From positions 62,001-126,000 of the forward strand of contig DASWKF010000134.1 in assembly GCA_036396795.1 (NCBI GenBank): a DNA stretch of 64,000 nt, in the 5' to 3' direction. Shown here one piece after another: positions 23,706 through 32,494 of this stretch; within the stretch, counting starts at the first letter, position 1, and each line of letters starts with the position of its first letter. Below the pieces are notes generated by a model that worked only from the letters and a program-made list of their open reading frames with translations, did not search any database and had not been told where the DNA came from. Origin of the DNA: JAHEEM01 sp036396795 (lineage in GTDB: Bacteria > Pseudomonadota > Gammaproteobacteria > Steroidobacterales > Rariloculaceae). Made by a program: the position numbers and the translations under genes.

Positions 23706-24515
23706 ATGACTAACAAGCTTCGTTCTCCCTTGCTTTCGTTCCGAGTCGCGATCGCCGCTGCACTTGTATCTCCTGGATTGGCCGTATCCCAGAGCCAGTT
23801 CACGCATGCGCACCTGCGCGTGCCCCAAGACCAGCAGGCCGAGGCTGCCGCCTGGTACCACGAGGTGCTCGGAGGAGAGCCTGGCGAGCTCGGCCCGGGG
23901 CCAGGCATCCGCCATCACAACGGCTTCATCGGCACGGCCCCGAACGAGGGCATGGCCGCTGACGGGGCAGTCAGCGTCATCGATCACATCGGCATCGGCG
24001 TGCCGGACGTGCGCGCGACGGTCGAGCTCGCCCGATCGCTCGGCGCCGTGGTTCGCACCGAGCCGCAACCGGGCATCACGGCTCCGCTGATCGCGCACAT
24101 CACCGATCCCTGGGGCGGCCGCTTCGAGCTGCTGCAAGATACGGTCTACACAGGCGTCAACCACATTCACATCTACGCCTCGGATGCCGATGCGACGCGC
24201 GACTGGTTCCTGGCTGTATTCGGCGGCGAATCGGACGAGGCGCGCGGACAAGGACGTTTCCATGCGATTCGCTACGACACGGTTTGGTTCCTGATCACGC
24301 AGACGGCCGAGGACGATCGGCGCATGCCTAGCCGCTATCGCGCGATCGACCACATCGGCTTCAGGGTGCCCTCTCTAGGCGCCTTTCGTGGCGCGCTACT
24401 CGCATCCGGTTACGAGCCCTATCTCGAGCGACCCAACCCTCCGGGCGCGGACCTGATGTTCCTCGAAGGCCCCGACGGGCTGCACGTCGAGATGACGGAG
24501 CCGGCGCCGCGATGA
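23706..24515 (+). CDS. Exported double-VOC protein
   Basis: This 269-residue protein follows the exported aldolase by 79 bp. A signal peptide (MTNKLRSPLLSFRVAIAAAL, cleavage near AVSQ) precedes two VOC units: residues of about 30-150 (FTHAHLRVPQDQQAEAAAWY, IDHIGIGVPDVRATVELARSLGA, DPWGGRFELLQD) and about 155-265 (VNHIHIYASDADATRDWFLAVFG, IDHIGFRVPSLGAF, FLEGPDGLHVEM). The spacing and the His/Glu positions match extradiol dioxygenase-like or glyoxalase-like VOC metalloenzymes. The role is unknown; the shared exported location with the aldolase suggests a periplasmic pathway. It is convergent with the adaptor gene, with only 12 bp between stops. Confidence 0.78.
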   Translation: MTNKLRSPLLSFRVAIAAALVSPGLAVSQSQFTHAHLRVPQDQQAEAAAWYHEVLGGEPGELGPGPGIRHHNGFIGTAPNEGMAADGAVSVIDHIGIGVPDVRATVELARSLGAVVRTEPQPGITAPLIAHITDPWGGRFELLQDTVYTGVNHIHIYASDADATRDWFLAVFGGESDEARGQGRFHAIRYDTVWFLITQTAEDDRRMPSRYRAIDHIGFRVPSLGAFRGALLASGYEPYLERPNPPGADLMFLEGPDGLHVEMTEPAPR

Positions 24516-24527
24516 GACGGTATCGAC

Positions 24528-25952
24528 TCAACGAAACCCGCGGCCGCCGCCGGTGTTTTGTTGAAACGGGCTGGTCGAGCCGAAACGCTCGTTGATGATG
24601 CGCTGCAGCGTTGCCTGCTGCTGAAACAAGCTCGAACTCGGGAGCAACAGCACCTGATCCCCGGGCTCCAGGCCGACCACGATCTCGCTGTACTCGAGAT
24701 CCGACAGGCCGGTCTCGACGGGCATAGGCGCTGGCTCTCCGTCCTTCATCGCCACGACCCAATAGTTGCCGCCGAACTCATAGGACGACTCGGTGGCCGC
24801 AGCCGGCGCCCCGCCGCGAAAGCCATCGCGGCCGCCCGTGGCCGGCCGCTGTGCGCGCAGCTCGGCAAGCCGGTCCTGTTCCTCGGGCGTCGGAGATTCC
24901 TCGCTGCGCCTGGCGATCAGATCCCGGGCTTGATCCCGGTCGGACGAGGCTCCCGCCGCGCCCTCGGCGCTGCCGCCGGCCACGCCCAAGCGTGTGCGCA
25001 GCTCCACCTCCGGCACACCGAGCATCAGCGCCGTCGCGGGAATGTCTTCGTTGACGCGTAGTGCCATCGTCGGAACGACGGGGACCGAGTCGCGGCTCGC
25101 GATCTGGATCTCGACGCTGGCGTTCATGCCGGGCTTCAACAGATCGCCGCGATTTTGCAGCCGGATGAGCACCGCGAACATCGTGACGTTCTGATCGACG
25201 ATCGCCTGCGGCTCGATCTTGAGCACGGTCCCCTCGAAGGGCTGATTCGGATAGGCGGCGACGACGACGCGGGTGCTCATGCCCGGCCGGATCTTGCCGA
25301 TATCGGTCTCATCGACGAGCGTTCGCACGTGGACCGAGGTGAGGTCGGCCATGCGCAGCAGCACGGTGCCTCCGGCGACGTCCCGCGTCGGCGAGGAGAT
25401 CACTGTGCCCGGCTCCACGCGCCGTTCGATGACCGTGCCCGTGATCGGCGCGCGAACCTCGGTGTCGTCCATCGCGATCCGCGCATTCTCGAGCGCGACC
25501 TGCTTGCCGATGACGTCGGCCTCGGCATTGGCGAACTCGAGCTGGCTCTGCTCGTAGTCGGTCTGAGTCAAGGTGCCGCTGCCGTAGAGCGTTTCGGCGC
25601 GCTGCATTTGCGTCTGCGCGATGCCGCGCCGCGCTCTGGCCGCAACGAGCGCGGCTTCGGCCTCGGCGAGTTGATTCCGGGGCGTGCGCTGATCGATCTC
25701 GACGAGCAGCGTGCCCGCGTCGACGACGTCGCCGGTCTCGGCATGAATCGCAAGGATCTCTCCCGACGCCTTGGATTTCACTTCGACCATGGTCTCTGGC
25801 TCGATGACGCCGGCCGCCTCGACGCTGACCTCGATCGAGCGCGTCTCCACCGGCGCGGTGTCGTACAAGGGCGCAACCGACCCTTGCTGCGATTCCGAGC
25901 AGCCGATCAGGCACACGCTCAAGAGGCATGTCGTGCCAACGCGCATAGTCAA
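24528..25952 (-). CDS. Lipoprotein membrane-fusion adaptor (MacA/RND-type HlyD family)
   Basis: The frame starts at TTG 25952 (or ATG 25946) and gives about 474 residues. A lipobox (LIGC, Cys at residue 18) is followed by a barrel-sandwich domain (VEVKSKASGEILAIHAETGDVV), a coiled-coil hairpin (AEAEAALVAARARRGIAQTQMQRAE), a second lipoyl half (VRAPITGTVIERRVEPGTV) and a beta-barrel region. A long charged insert (residues of about 335-385, rich in R, E and A) and a Gln/Gly-rich end (FQQNTGGGRGFR) are atypical. This is the periplasmic adaptor of a MacAB-like or RND exporter. Its start overlaps the ABC ATPase stop. No permease or outer-membrane factor is adjacent. Confidence 0.83.
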   Translation of the reverse strand: MTMRVGTTCLLSVCLIGCSESQQGSVAPLYDTAPVETRSIEVSVEAAGVIEPETMVEVKSKASGEILAIHAETGDVVDAGTLLVEIDQRTPRNQLAEAEAALVAARARRGIAQTQMQRAETLYGSGTLTQTDYEQSQLEFANAEADVIGKQVALENARIAMDDTEVRAPITGTVIERRVEPGTVISSPTRDVAGGTVLLRMADLTSVHVRTLVDETDIGKIRPGMSTRVVVAAYPNQPFEGTVLKIEPQAIVDQNVTMFAVLIRLQNRGDLLKPGMNASVEIQIASRDSVPVVPTMALRVNEDIPATALMLGVPEVELRTRLGVAGGSAEGAAGASSDRDQARDLIARRSEESPTPEEQDRLAELRAQRPATGGRDGFRGGAPAAATESSYEFGGNYWVVAMKDGEPAPMPVETGLSDLEYSEIVVGLEPGDQVLLLPSSSLFQQQATLQRIINERFGSTSPFQQNTGGGRGFR

Positions 25953-26662
25953 TGAATCCGCCCGGCCGCCGCCTCATCGTGCTCGATATTGCCGTCTCGA
26001 AGCACGATCTTGCGGCGCGCGTGCTCGGCGAGCTCGCGCTCGTGCGTCACGAGAATGATCGTATGGCCGGCGGCGTTGAGATCGTCGAGCAGCGACATGA
26101 TCTCGAGGCTGGTCGCCGAATCCAGGTTCCCCGTAGGCTCGTCGGCGAGCAGTATGCTGGGATCCGTCACCAGAGCCCTGGCGAGCGCCACGCGCTGCCG
26201 CTGCCCGCCCGACATCTCGTTCGGTCGATGGTTCATGCGATCCTGAAGCCCCACGTGCCCGAGCGCCGCTTCAGCCCGCCGCAATCGCTCGGCACGCTTG
26301 ATGCCGCCGTAGATCAAAGGCGTCTCGACGTTGTGCAATGCATTGGCGCGCGGCAGCAAGTTGAACGTTTGAAACACGAAACCGACTTCCTTGTTGCGCA
26401 GCCGCGCGAGCTCGCGGTCGTTCATGTCGGAAACGAGCTTGCCGTTGAGCCAGTACTCGCCTTCGTCCGGCGAGTCGAGCAAACCGATGAGGTTCATGAG
26501 CGTCGACTTGCCGGAGCCCGACGGTCCCATGATCGCGACGTACTCGCCGCGCTCGATCTCCAGATCCACGCCGCGCAGCGCGTGGATGATCTCGCCGCCC
26601 ATCGTGTAACGCCGTTGCAGGTTGACCGTCGTGATCATCGCTCGGCCGCTGATCTCAGGCAT
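25949..26662 (-). CDS. ABC transporter ATPase, MacB/LolD type
   Basis: This 237-residue ATPase shows Walker A (GPSGSGKST), the Q-loop (FQTFNLL), the ABC signature (MSGGQRQRVALARAL), Walker B with the catalytic Glu (ILLADEPTGNLD) and the switch histidine (VTHE). The motif spacing and FNLLPR stretch are those of the LolD/MacB/FtsE group, which works with FtsX-like permeases in mechanotransmission. The downstream overlapping adaptor gene supports a MacAB-like role, but no permease gene is nearby. It follows DUF4175 by about 50 bp in the same operon. An in-frame ATG at 26638 is a possible alternative start. Confidence 0.88.
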   Translation of the reverse strand: MPEISGRAMITTVNLQRRYTMGGEIIHALRGVDLEIERGEYVAIMGPSGSGKSTLMNLIGLLDSPDEGEYWLNGKLVSDMNDRELARLRNKEVGFVFQTFNLLPRANALHNVETPLIYGGIKRAERLRRAEAALGHVGLQDRMNHRPNEMSGGQRQRVALARALVTDPSILLADEPTGNLDSATSLEIMSLLDDLNAAGHTIILVTHERELAEHARRKIVLRDGNIEHDEAAAGRIH

Positions 26663-26711
26663 TTGCGCTCACTCGCAGCGTCACCGGAAGTCGCCGCGGC
26701 GCCTGCTCGTC

Positions 26712-29700
26712 TTATGGCGTCGCGCCGGCGCGGCTCAGCTTACGGTAGTACTCCGCGACGGCCTGCTGATAGGCCTGCGCGACCTGAGCCGGCGCTTCGG
26801 TCCGCACGCCGGACTCGCCGGCGCCGGCCCGGCCGCCGCCGAGCTTGAGCTCGAGCTGCTCCACGAGATTCAGCATCGCGAGGTATTCCTGCTCGATGAG
26901 CTCGGGATTGCCAGGCAAACCGGCGCGCAGCGCGGCGCCGAGCTGCCGCAGCGCTTCGAGATCCTCGGTGCTCAGGCCCTCGTCGCGAAGCCGCGTGCCG
27001 AGCGTCAGCAGCTGTGAGCCCGCGTCCTGCAAGCGCTCTTCGAGCCGCTCGCGTGTCTCGGGGTCGAAGCTCAGGACGTCGCGCGGGTCCCAGGCTCCGA
27101 GGCCGCGTCGCGAGGGGTCGTAGATACCGCCGCCGCGCCCGCCGTAGCCATATCGATCGCCGCCGTTGGCGGCACCGTACTGCTGGCCGCCCTGTCCCGG
27201 TTGGCCTTGCTGCCCGGGTTGACCTTGCTGGCCGGGTCCAGCTTGTTGTCCGGGCTGGCCCTGCTGCCCGGGCTGCGCCTGGCCGGGTTGGGCACCTTGA
27301 GCGGCACTGGCAAGCTCGCGCCTGAGCGCCTGTAGCTCGGCGACGAGCTCGGCCGTCGGATCGGGCTCAGGCACCGACCCTTCACGCGCCTCGCGCGACG
27401 CCAGCGCCAAGGCCTCGTCGGCGCTACGGCGCAGCTCGTCCAGCGCGGTGGTCACGATGCCCTCCATCGCCGCCGCCTCGGTAGCCGCGCCGCGGCGGAT
27501 TCGAGCCGCGGCACTGCCGATGCGCGCGCCGACTTGATTGCGCTGCAGCTCGGCCAGCGCATCCTGAAGCTCCGCGCTCGCTCCGGGCGTTTGATTGCTG
27601 AATTGCTGAGCGGTGCGCTGAAGGTCCTGCTCGAGGGCTTCGAGCTCTTCCTGCATCGTCCATTTTCTCTCGGACAGCTCGAACTGTTCCTCGGGGCTCA
27701 TGGGATTGACGAGGAAACCCTGCTCCTCGCGAGCCTGCAGCGCGCGACGCGCGGCCTGCTGCAGCTCGGCCTCGGTTTCACGCTGCTCTTCGAAGAGCGC
27801 TTGCGATCTTTCGGCCAGGTCGGAAAACGCCTGCTGCGTGACCTCCTGACGCTGCGCCGTCATCTGCTCGATGGCGCGATCGAGCTGCCGCCGCGCCTCC
27901 TCGATCGCGCGCCGCGCCTGCTCGGGATCGACCCCCTGCTGTGAGCCTGCGCGGTCCATGGCCTGCAGGGCGTTGTTGAGCTGCTCGATCGCCTCCGCCG
28001 TCTGTTGACTCTGGGAGCCGCCGGCCTGACCGGACGACGTGCCGGCCGAGGCCTGCTGACCCGACTGCTGACCGGATTGCTGGCCCTGGCTCTGCTGGCC
28101 TTCCGCGCCCTGCTGTTGCTGTTGATTGGCCGCTTGGCGCTGGAGCTGCTCGAGCTCACGGCGCAACTCTTCAGTTTCGCGCCGCAGTTGCTCCTGCTGC
28201 CAGCGCTCCTGCTCGGTCAGACCGCCGCGTTGATTGGCCTGCCTGGCGAGGTTCTCCTGCCGCCGCGCGAGCTCCTGAAGCTTAGCGATGGCTTCGTCGA
28301 CGCCTTGTTCCTCGGGATTGCCACCGTTGAGCGCGACCGGCGCCTCGGTCTCGTACTGATTCTTCTCGAGGTCCATCTCGAGCTCGAAGAGCTCGGCGAG
28401 ATCACGGCCGGCGAACCCGCCGCCGCCGCCGCCTCCTTGCTGGAAGGCGACTTGAATATCCGTGAACACGGCTTCGGCTCGCAGCAGATGCTGCAGCGCC
28501 TCCTGCTCGGGCGGCACGGCTTCGTCGAGCTCGAGATCCGCGAGCCTCTCTGCGGCCGGCAGCATCGCATTGGCCGCGCTTTCCAGGGCATTGACGAAGG
28601 TTTGAATCTGCTCGTCCACGCTCGTGAGCTGGCGCGCGCGCGTTCGCGACGCCAACGTCTGTGCCTGCTCGGCGAGCGTGCGCTGAAGCTCCGCGAGCAA
28701 GGCGGCGTTGTCCGAGACCTGCTGCTCATCCTGGAAACCGGTCCGCTCTTCCTGCTCGCGAATGAGATTCCAGGTAGCGACGAGGATCTCCTTCTGGCGC
28801 TGGGAGATCTCGTTCTGCTCCTGCATGCCGCCTCCGCCACCACCCCCGCCGCCTTGCATGGACTGGGAGAAGCTTCGATCGAAGGGCTGCACTTCGACAA
28901 AGAACAAGTCGGTGCGGCTGGAGGCATCGCGATCGAAAGCCTCGACGTAGTAGGAGACGACGTCGCCCGGCTGGAGTAATTGCGAATCAGGCTCATCTTC
29001 TTGCGCCTGCTCATCCGCCTCGGGCTCGGCACCGGCGTTTTCCGCGGCCCTCACGATGTCGAGGAAAGTTCGCGGCAGCGCCGCGCGTTCCTCGCGCGGC
29101 TGGGCGCGCAGCTCCTCCAGATAGATGAGTTCGTCAGCCAGCGCGTAGTCACCGTCCGCGGGCAGCGACGCCAACCGCCACTCGCCGCCGTTGACGGCAT
29201 AGCGGAGCTCCAGCCGATCGAGATTGAAGTCATCGCTCGCCTCGACGCGCACCTGCACCTCTTCGATGTTGCTGGCTCGCCAGTCGCGCCCCGGCTTGAG
29301 CACCTTGACGAGCGGGCGATTGTCCTCCTGCACGTCGATGAAGTAGTTGTCCGTCAGGCGCACGGGATCGTCATTGAAGAGCGTCGCGACGTGATACTCG
29401 CCCTCTTGCTCGACCGTGAGCACGGCCGTTGCCGACGAGCTGTCGCGCATCGTCATGGCGACGGTCTCGCCGTTGACGACGAGGGCGGCATCGTTGAGCG
29501 GCTGATCGGTGGTGATCTCCACCTCCACCTGAGTCCCCGCAACCGCCTCGATGTCGCCGCCGGGATCCTCGGTTCGCACCTCCAGATGCGTCCATTGCGG
29601 GTAGTGGTAGGTCAGCTTGACGTTGCTGACGCGCGGCAAATCGACGACCTGGATGTCGAACTCGGGACTGCGAACGCCTGCCGCTTCAACATAATATTTG

Positions 29701-30473
29701 AGCGGCTCGCGAATGCCGAAGAATCGAAACTCGAACCCGCCGCCGGCGTCCTCGTTCATGACCGCGCTTTCCCAGGCGCCGCGGCCTTCGAACTGCGCGA
29801 ACACCGTCGCCGAGACCGGATCGAAGCCCTGCGCCTCGGCTTCGATGAGCAGGTCGCCGCCGCGACGCACGGCACCGTCGCCGGGCGTTACCGCCACGCG
29901 CTGCGGCGGTAAGGTATCCGACAACGCCCAGCCGGCCCAGAGGTGCCGCACGCCGTAGCGCCAGTTGTCGGGCCCGAAAGCAGCGAACCAGAGCAGCGCC
30001 GCGACTGCCAGGGCGGCCGCGACGGAAGGCACCGAAATCTCCCAGCCCGGTACGCGCAACTTGATGGGGATGCGCCGGGCGAGCTTCAGCGTATCCTCGG
30101 CCAAGAGGCCCACAAACACCGACGGGCCCGAGCGCTCGCCAGACGCCTTGGTGAGGCCGTGATAAGTCTCGATACGGCCGTCGAAAGCGGGCGCGCGCCG
30201 CTCGATGTCCTGTACACCCTCGGACCGCTTGAGGCGCCGCAGGGGCAGCACCCACATCGCCGCGATCACGGCGACGATCACGAGCAGCAGCAAGCTTCGC
30301 GCGCCGAGCATGAGTTCGTCGGCAAACGCCTGGCGCGTGCCGATGAAAACCGCTCCCAGCGTCAAGCTCAAAGCCGCCACGGCCAGCACGGCAGCCCCGC
30401 GCGCCACGATCAGGGTCTGCAGACGCTGTCGGAACGCGGCCAGATAGGCTTCCAGTTGTGTCCGTGCCGTCAT
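26712..30473 (-). CDS. DUF4175-type giant membrane/coiled-coil protein of the MoxR operon
   Basis: The ATG overlaps the BatA-like stop and gives 1253 residues. The N-terminus has membrane helices (about 25-45, 55-70 and 150-168). A series of beta-sandwich segments then runs to about residue 530, where the DUF4175 pattern is clearest (PPQRVAVTPGDGAVRRGGDLL, PLKYYVEAAGVRSPEF, DVVSYYVEAFDRD). After a nine-glycine run the protein becomes a long charged coiled coil rich in Gln and Glu, with two low-complexity stretches. DUF4175 proteins occur beside MoxR, DUF58 and vWA genes and are presumed periplasmic stalk or scaffold proteins, but no activity is known. Confidence 0.8.
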   Translation of the reverse strand: MTARTQLEAYLAAFRQRLQTLIVARGAAVLAVAALSLTLGAVFIGTRQAFADELMLGARSLLLLVIVAVIAAMWVLPLRRLKRSEGVQDIERRAPAFDGRIETYHGLTKASGERSGPSVFVGLLAEDTLKLARRIPIKLRVPGWEISVPSVAAALAVAALLWFAAFGPDNWRYGVRHLWAGWALSDTLPPQRVAVTPGDGAVRRGGDLLIEAEAQGFDPVSATVFAQFEGRGAWESAVMNEDAGGGFEFRFFGIREPLKYYVEAAGVRSPEFDIQVVDLPRVSNVKLTYHYPQWTHLEVRTEDPGGDIEAVAGTQVEVEITTDQPLNDAALVVNGETVAMTMRDSSSATAVLTVEQEGEYHVATLFNDDPVRLTDNYFIDVQEDNRPLVKVLKPGRDWRASNIEEVQVRVEASDDFNLDRLELRYAVNGGEWRLASLPADGDYALADELIYLEELRAQPREERAALPRTFLDIVRAAENAGAEPEADEQAQEDEPDSQLLQPGDVVSYYVEAFDRDASSRTDLFFVEVQPFDRSFSQSMQGGGGGGGGGMQEQNEISQRQKEILVATWNLIREQEERTGFQDEQQVSDNAALLAELQRTLAEQAQTLASRTRARQLTSVDEQIQTFVNALESAANAMLPAAERLADLELDEAVPPEQEALQHLLRAEAVFTDIQVAFQQGGGGGGGFAGRDLAELFELEMDLEKNQYETEAPVALNGGNPEEQGVDEAIAKLQELARRQENLARQANQRGGLTEQERWQQEQLRRETEELRRELEQLQRQAANQQQQQGAEGQQSQGQQSGQQSGQQASAGTSSGQAGGSQSQQTAEAIEQLNNALQAMDRAGSQQGVDPEQARRAIEEARRQLDRAIEQMTAQRQEVTQQAFSDLAERSQALFEEQRETEAELQQAARRALQAREEQGFLVNPMSPEEQFELSERKWTMQEELEALEQDLQRTAQQFSNQTPGASAELQDALAELQRNQVGARIGSAAARIRRGAATEAAAMEGIVTTALDELRRSADEALALASREAREGSVPEPDPTAELVAELQALRRELASAAQGAQPGQAQPGQQGQPGQQAGPGQQGQPGQQGQPGQGGQQYGAANGGDRYGYGGRGGGIYDPSRRGLGAWDPRDVLSFDPETRERLEERLQDAGSQLLTLGTRLRDEGLSTEDLEALRQLGAALRAGLPGNPELIEQEYLAMLNLVEQLELKLGGGRAGAGESGVRTEAPAQVAQAYQQAVAEYYRKLSRAGATP
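27180..27300 (-). repeat. Degenerate in-frame repeat (Gly/Gln/Pro-rich) inside the DUF4175 gene
   Basis: The minus strand encodes alternating G-Q-Q-G-Q-P-G-Q units over about 40 residues, from short degenerate 9-12 bp DNA repeats. It forms a disordered collagen-like linker between two coiled-coil segments. Such repeats can change in length by slippage. Confidence 0.7.
28020..28140 (-). repeat. Gln/Ser/Gly-rich low-complexity segment in the DUF4175 gene
   Basis: The minus strand encodes a glutamine-rich stretch with a run of QQQQQ followed by repeated GQQS-like units and a Ser/Ala/Gly-rich tail. It interrupts the coiled coil and is probably flexible. It is coding, not a spacer. Confidence 0.65.
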
Positions 30474-32470
30474 GCTGCGATTCCTCTACGCACCCTAAGA
30501 TGCCAGTTTCCGATCCAGGATTCCACGAAAACCACCGCAATCAGGAGGCCCAGGACCCAGGGCCAAAGAGGCGTCGGCTCCGCCCCCTCGACGGTCACGT
30601 TCTCGGCCGCGGCGACCTCCGCAAGCGGCACGTTGAGGTTTCGCCAGCGCTCCAAAGCGTTCGGCTCGATTAGCCGAAGATCTGACTCAATAGGATCCAT
30701 GTTGACGGCAACAAGTTCAGTCCGCCCCGAACCCAGAATCTCGTAAAATCCGATGGATTCCAGCAGCACCTCGTCACCTAGCCCTGCGGCGGCAATCCCC
30801 AAGGCCGCGTTGCCCTGGGGATCGAAAATCTGTCCGCTCGCGAGACCGACGGCGCGGGGCGACAAGGTCGCGCCCAGACGGGCTTCGGTCTGCACGCTGA
30901 GCTCGCCCGCGAGGTGACTGGCGAGCCCCGATACCAGCGGCACGAAAACGGGCAATACCGGCAGGTCGTTCCACTGCCTATCGAGAGATGACGTGAACAA
31001 GATTACGCGACCCTGATCCAGTCGATGATCGATGAGCAGCGGCTGGCCCCGCTCGAGCTGCACCAGCACCTGGTCGGCCGGCACGGGCTGGATCTCCGTG
31101 TAGCGGTAAAACTTCGCGGCCCGCAGCTCGTCGATGCCCGCCAGCGCCGGATGCGAGCTATCCATCGTGCCGACCGTGGTGAACGCGCCGCCGGTGGCGC
31201 CGAGCTGAGCGGTACCGAGAAAGGCGTGACCGGTGACCGGCACGGCGCTCGAGCCCGCGCTCCGTTGACCCAGTGCCATCAACAGACCGCCACCCGCGGC
31301 GACATACTCTCGCAGCCGCTCGGCATCCGCGTCGGAGAGTATCCCGGCGTCGGCGACGGCGATGAAGGCATAGGCGCGCAGATCGAGGTCGCTCGAGGCC
31401 GCCGGAGTGCTCCTCTCGACCGTGGTCGCCTGCGCCGTCATCGTCTCCATCGCGGCCGTAAGAAACAAGGCGTCGCGACCGGTGGGGTCTTGGGTCAAGA
31501 GCAGCACTGTCCGCGGCTCCGGCCGCTTGACGACGACGAAACGCTGGTCGTCGACGGCGAGCGCGTCCCCGGGGTCGAGATACATGCGCACGCGGTTGGC
31601 GCCCTCGCCGAGGTCGAGGCCACCGAACTCCGCCGTGACCGTCCCGTCGGCGGCGATGCTCAGCGGCTGCTGCGCGACGCGCTCCCCGTTGAGCTCGAGC
31701 ACGAGGTCCTTCTCGGCCGGCGGGGTGCCGTAACCGCGAACGCTCACCGCAATCTGTTGCGTCGCGGGCGTCCAACTGACGCTTTGCACGCCCCAATTAC
31801 TTTCGCCGGGACGCGCCGCATCGTAGATATTGAGCTCCAACGGAACCTGTGCCGCCAGCTCGGCGAAACGCGTCGGCATTGAGCTCTGCTGGAGATCCGT
31901 AACGAGATGCACGACCACCGGCAGCTCGACGCCGCGCGCCGTGAGGTCGACGGCGTTCATGAGCTCGCCGTAATCCAAATGCGAGTAGTCCGGATTCAGG
32001 GCGTTGAGGCTTTGCCTGAGACCCGAAGCTTCGAGCGTCGGATCGACGAGCACCCGCGCCGTGCGGCCGACCGCCAGCAGCTGCATGAGATCCCCGGACG
32101 GCACATCGTCGATGATTCCTTCGGCGATGTCCCGGGCGCGCGGCCAGCGTTGCCCATGGCGCATCGAAGCGGAGGTGTCCATGATGATGAGATTCAGCCG
32201 GGCGCTGTCCTCGACGATGGCCTCCGGCGCGCCGAGCAGCGCCGGACGCGCAAACGCGAACGCGAGCAGCACCAGCACGCCGATGCGGAATGCCAGCAGC
32301 AGCAGATACTGAAGCCGCTTGGCAAGCACTCGCCGCGGCTCGCCCGGCTCCAGGAACATCACCGAGCTGAACTTCTGCTTGTTCGGATTCTCCGAAGAGA
32401 GCCGGTGCAGCCACATCGGCAAGCCGACGGCCAACACGCCCAGCAGGAACAGGGGGGCGAGCAGTGTCAT
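30470..32470 (-). CDS. BatA-type vWA membrane protein
   Basis: This 666-residue protein begins with the BatA N-terminal membrane segment (residues 1-20, ending LPMWLHRLS), a second helix at about 54-78, and a vWA domain with the MIDAS motif D98-T-S100-A-S102. The rest is a beta-rich region with a glutamine-amidotransferase-like unit (AYAFIAVADAGIL, REYVAAGGGLLMALGQRS). A C-terminal helix (PLWPWVLGLLIAVVFVESWI) completes a membrane-anchored periplasmic layout. BatA-like proteins pair with MoxR ATPases and DUF58 proteins. The gene lies between DUF58 (24-bp gap) and DUF4175 (overlap). Confidence 0.82.
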   Translation of the reverse strand: MTLLAPLFLLGVLAVGLPMWLHRLSSENPNKQKFSSVMFLEPGEPRRVLAKRLQYLLLLAFRIGVLVLLAFAFARPALLGAPEAIVEDSARLNLIIMDTSASMRHGQRWPRARDIAEGIIDDVPSGDLMQLLAVGRTARVLVDPTLEASGLRQSLNALNPDYSHLDYGELMNAVDLTARGVELPVVVHLVTDLQQSSMPTRFAELAAQVPLELNIYDAARPGESNWGVQSVSWTPATQQIAVSVRGYGTPPAEKDLVLELNGERVAQQPLSIAADGTVTAEFGGLDLGEGANRVRMYLDPGDALAVDDQRFVVVKRPEPRTVLLLTQDPTGRDALFLTAAMETMTAQATTVERSTPAASSDLDLRAYAFIAVADAGILSDADAERLREYVAAGGGLLMALGQRSAGSSAVPVTGHAFLGTAQLGATGGAFTTVGTMDSSHPALAGIDELRAAKFYRYTEIQPVPADQVLVQLERGQPLLIDHRLDQGRVILFTSSLDRQWNDLPVLPVFVPLVSGLASHLAGELSVQTEARLGATLSPRAVGLASGQIFDPQGNAALGIAAAGLGDEVLLESIGFYEILGSGRTELVAVNMDPIESDLRLIEPNALERWRNLNVPLAEVAAAENVTVEGAEPTPLWPWVLGLLIAVVFVESWIGNWHLRVRRGIAA

Positions 32471-32494
32471 GAGCGGCGCGCGTGCGACACGGCC

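Noticed and set aside
27180..28140. CRISPR-like or non-coding tandem repeats
   Set aside because: The repeats stay in frame within the DUF4175 gene and encode low-complexity protein; units are degenerate and lack spacers.
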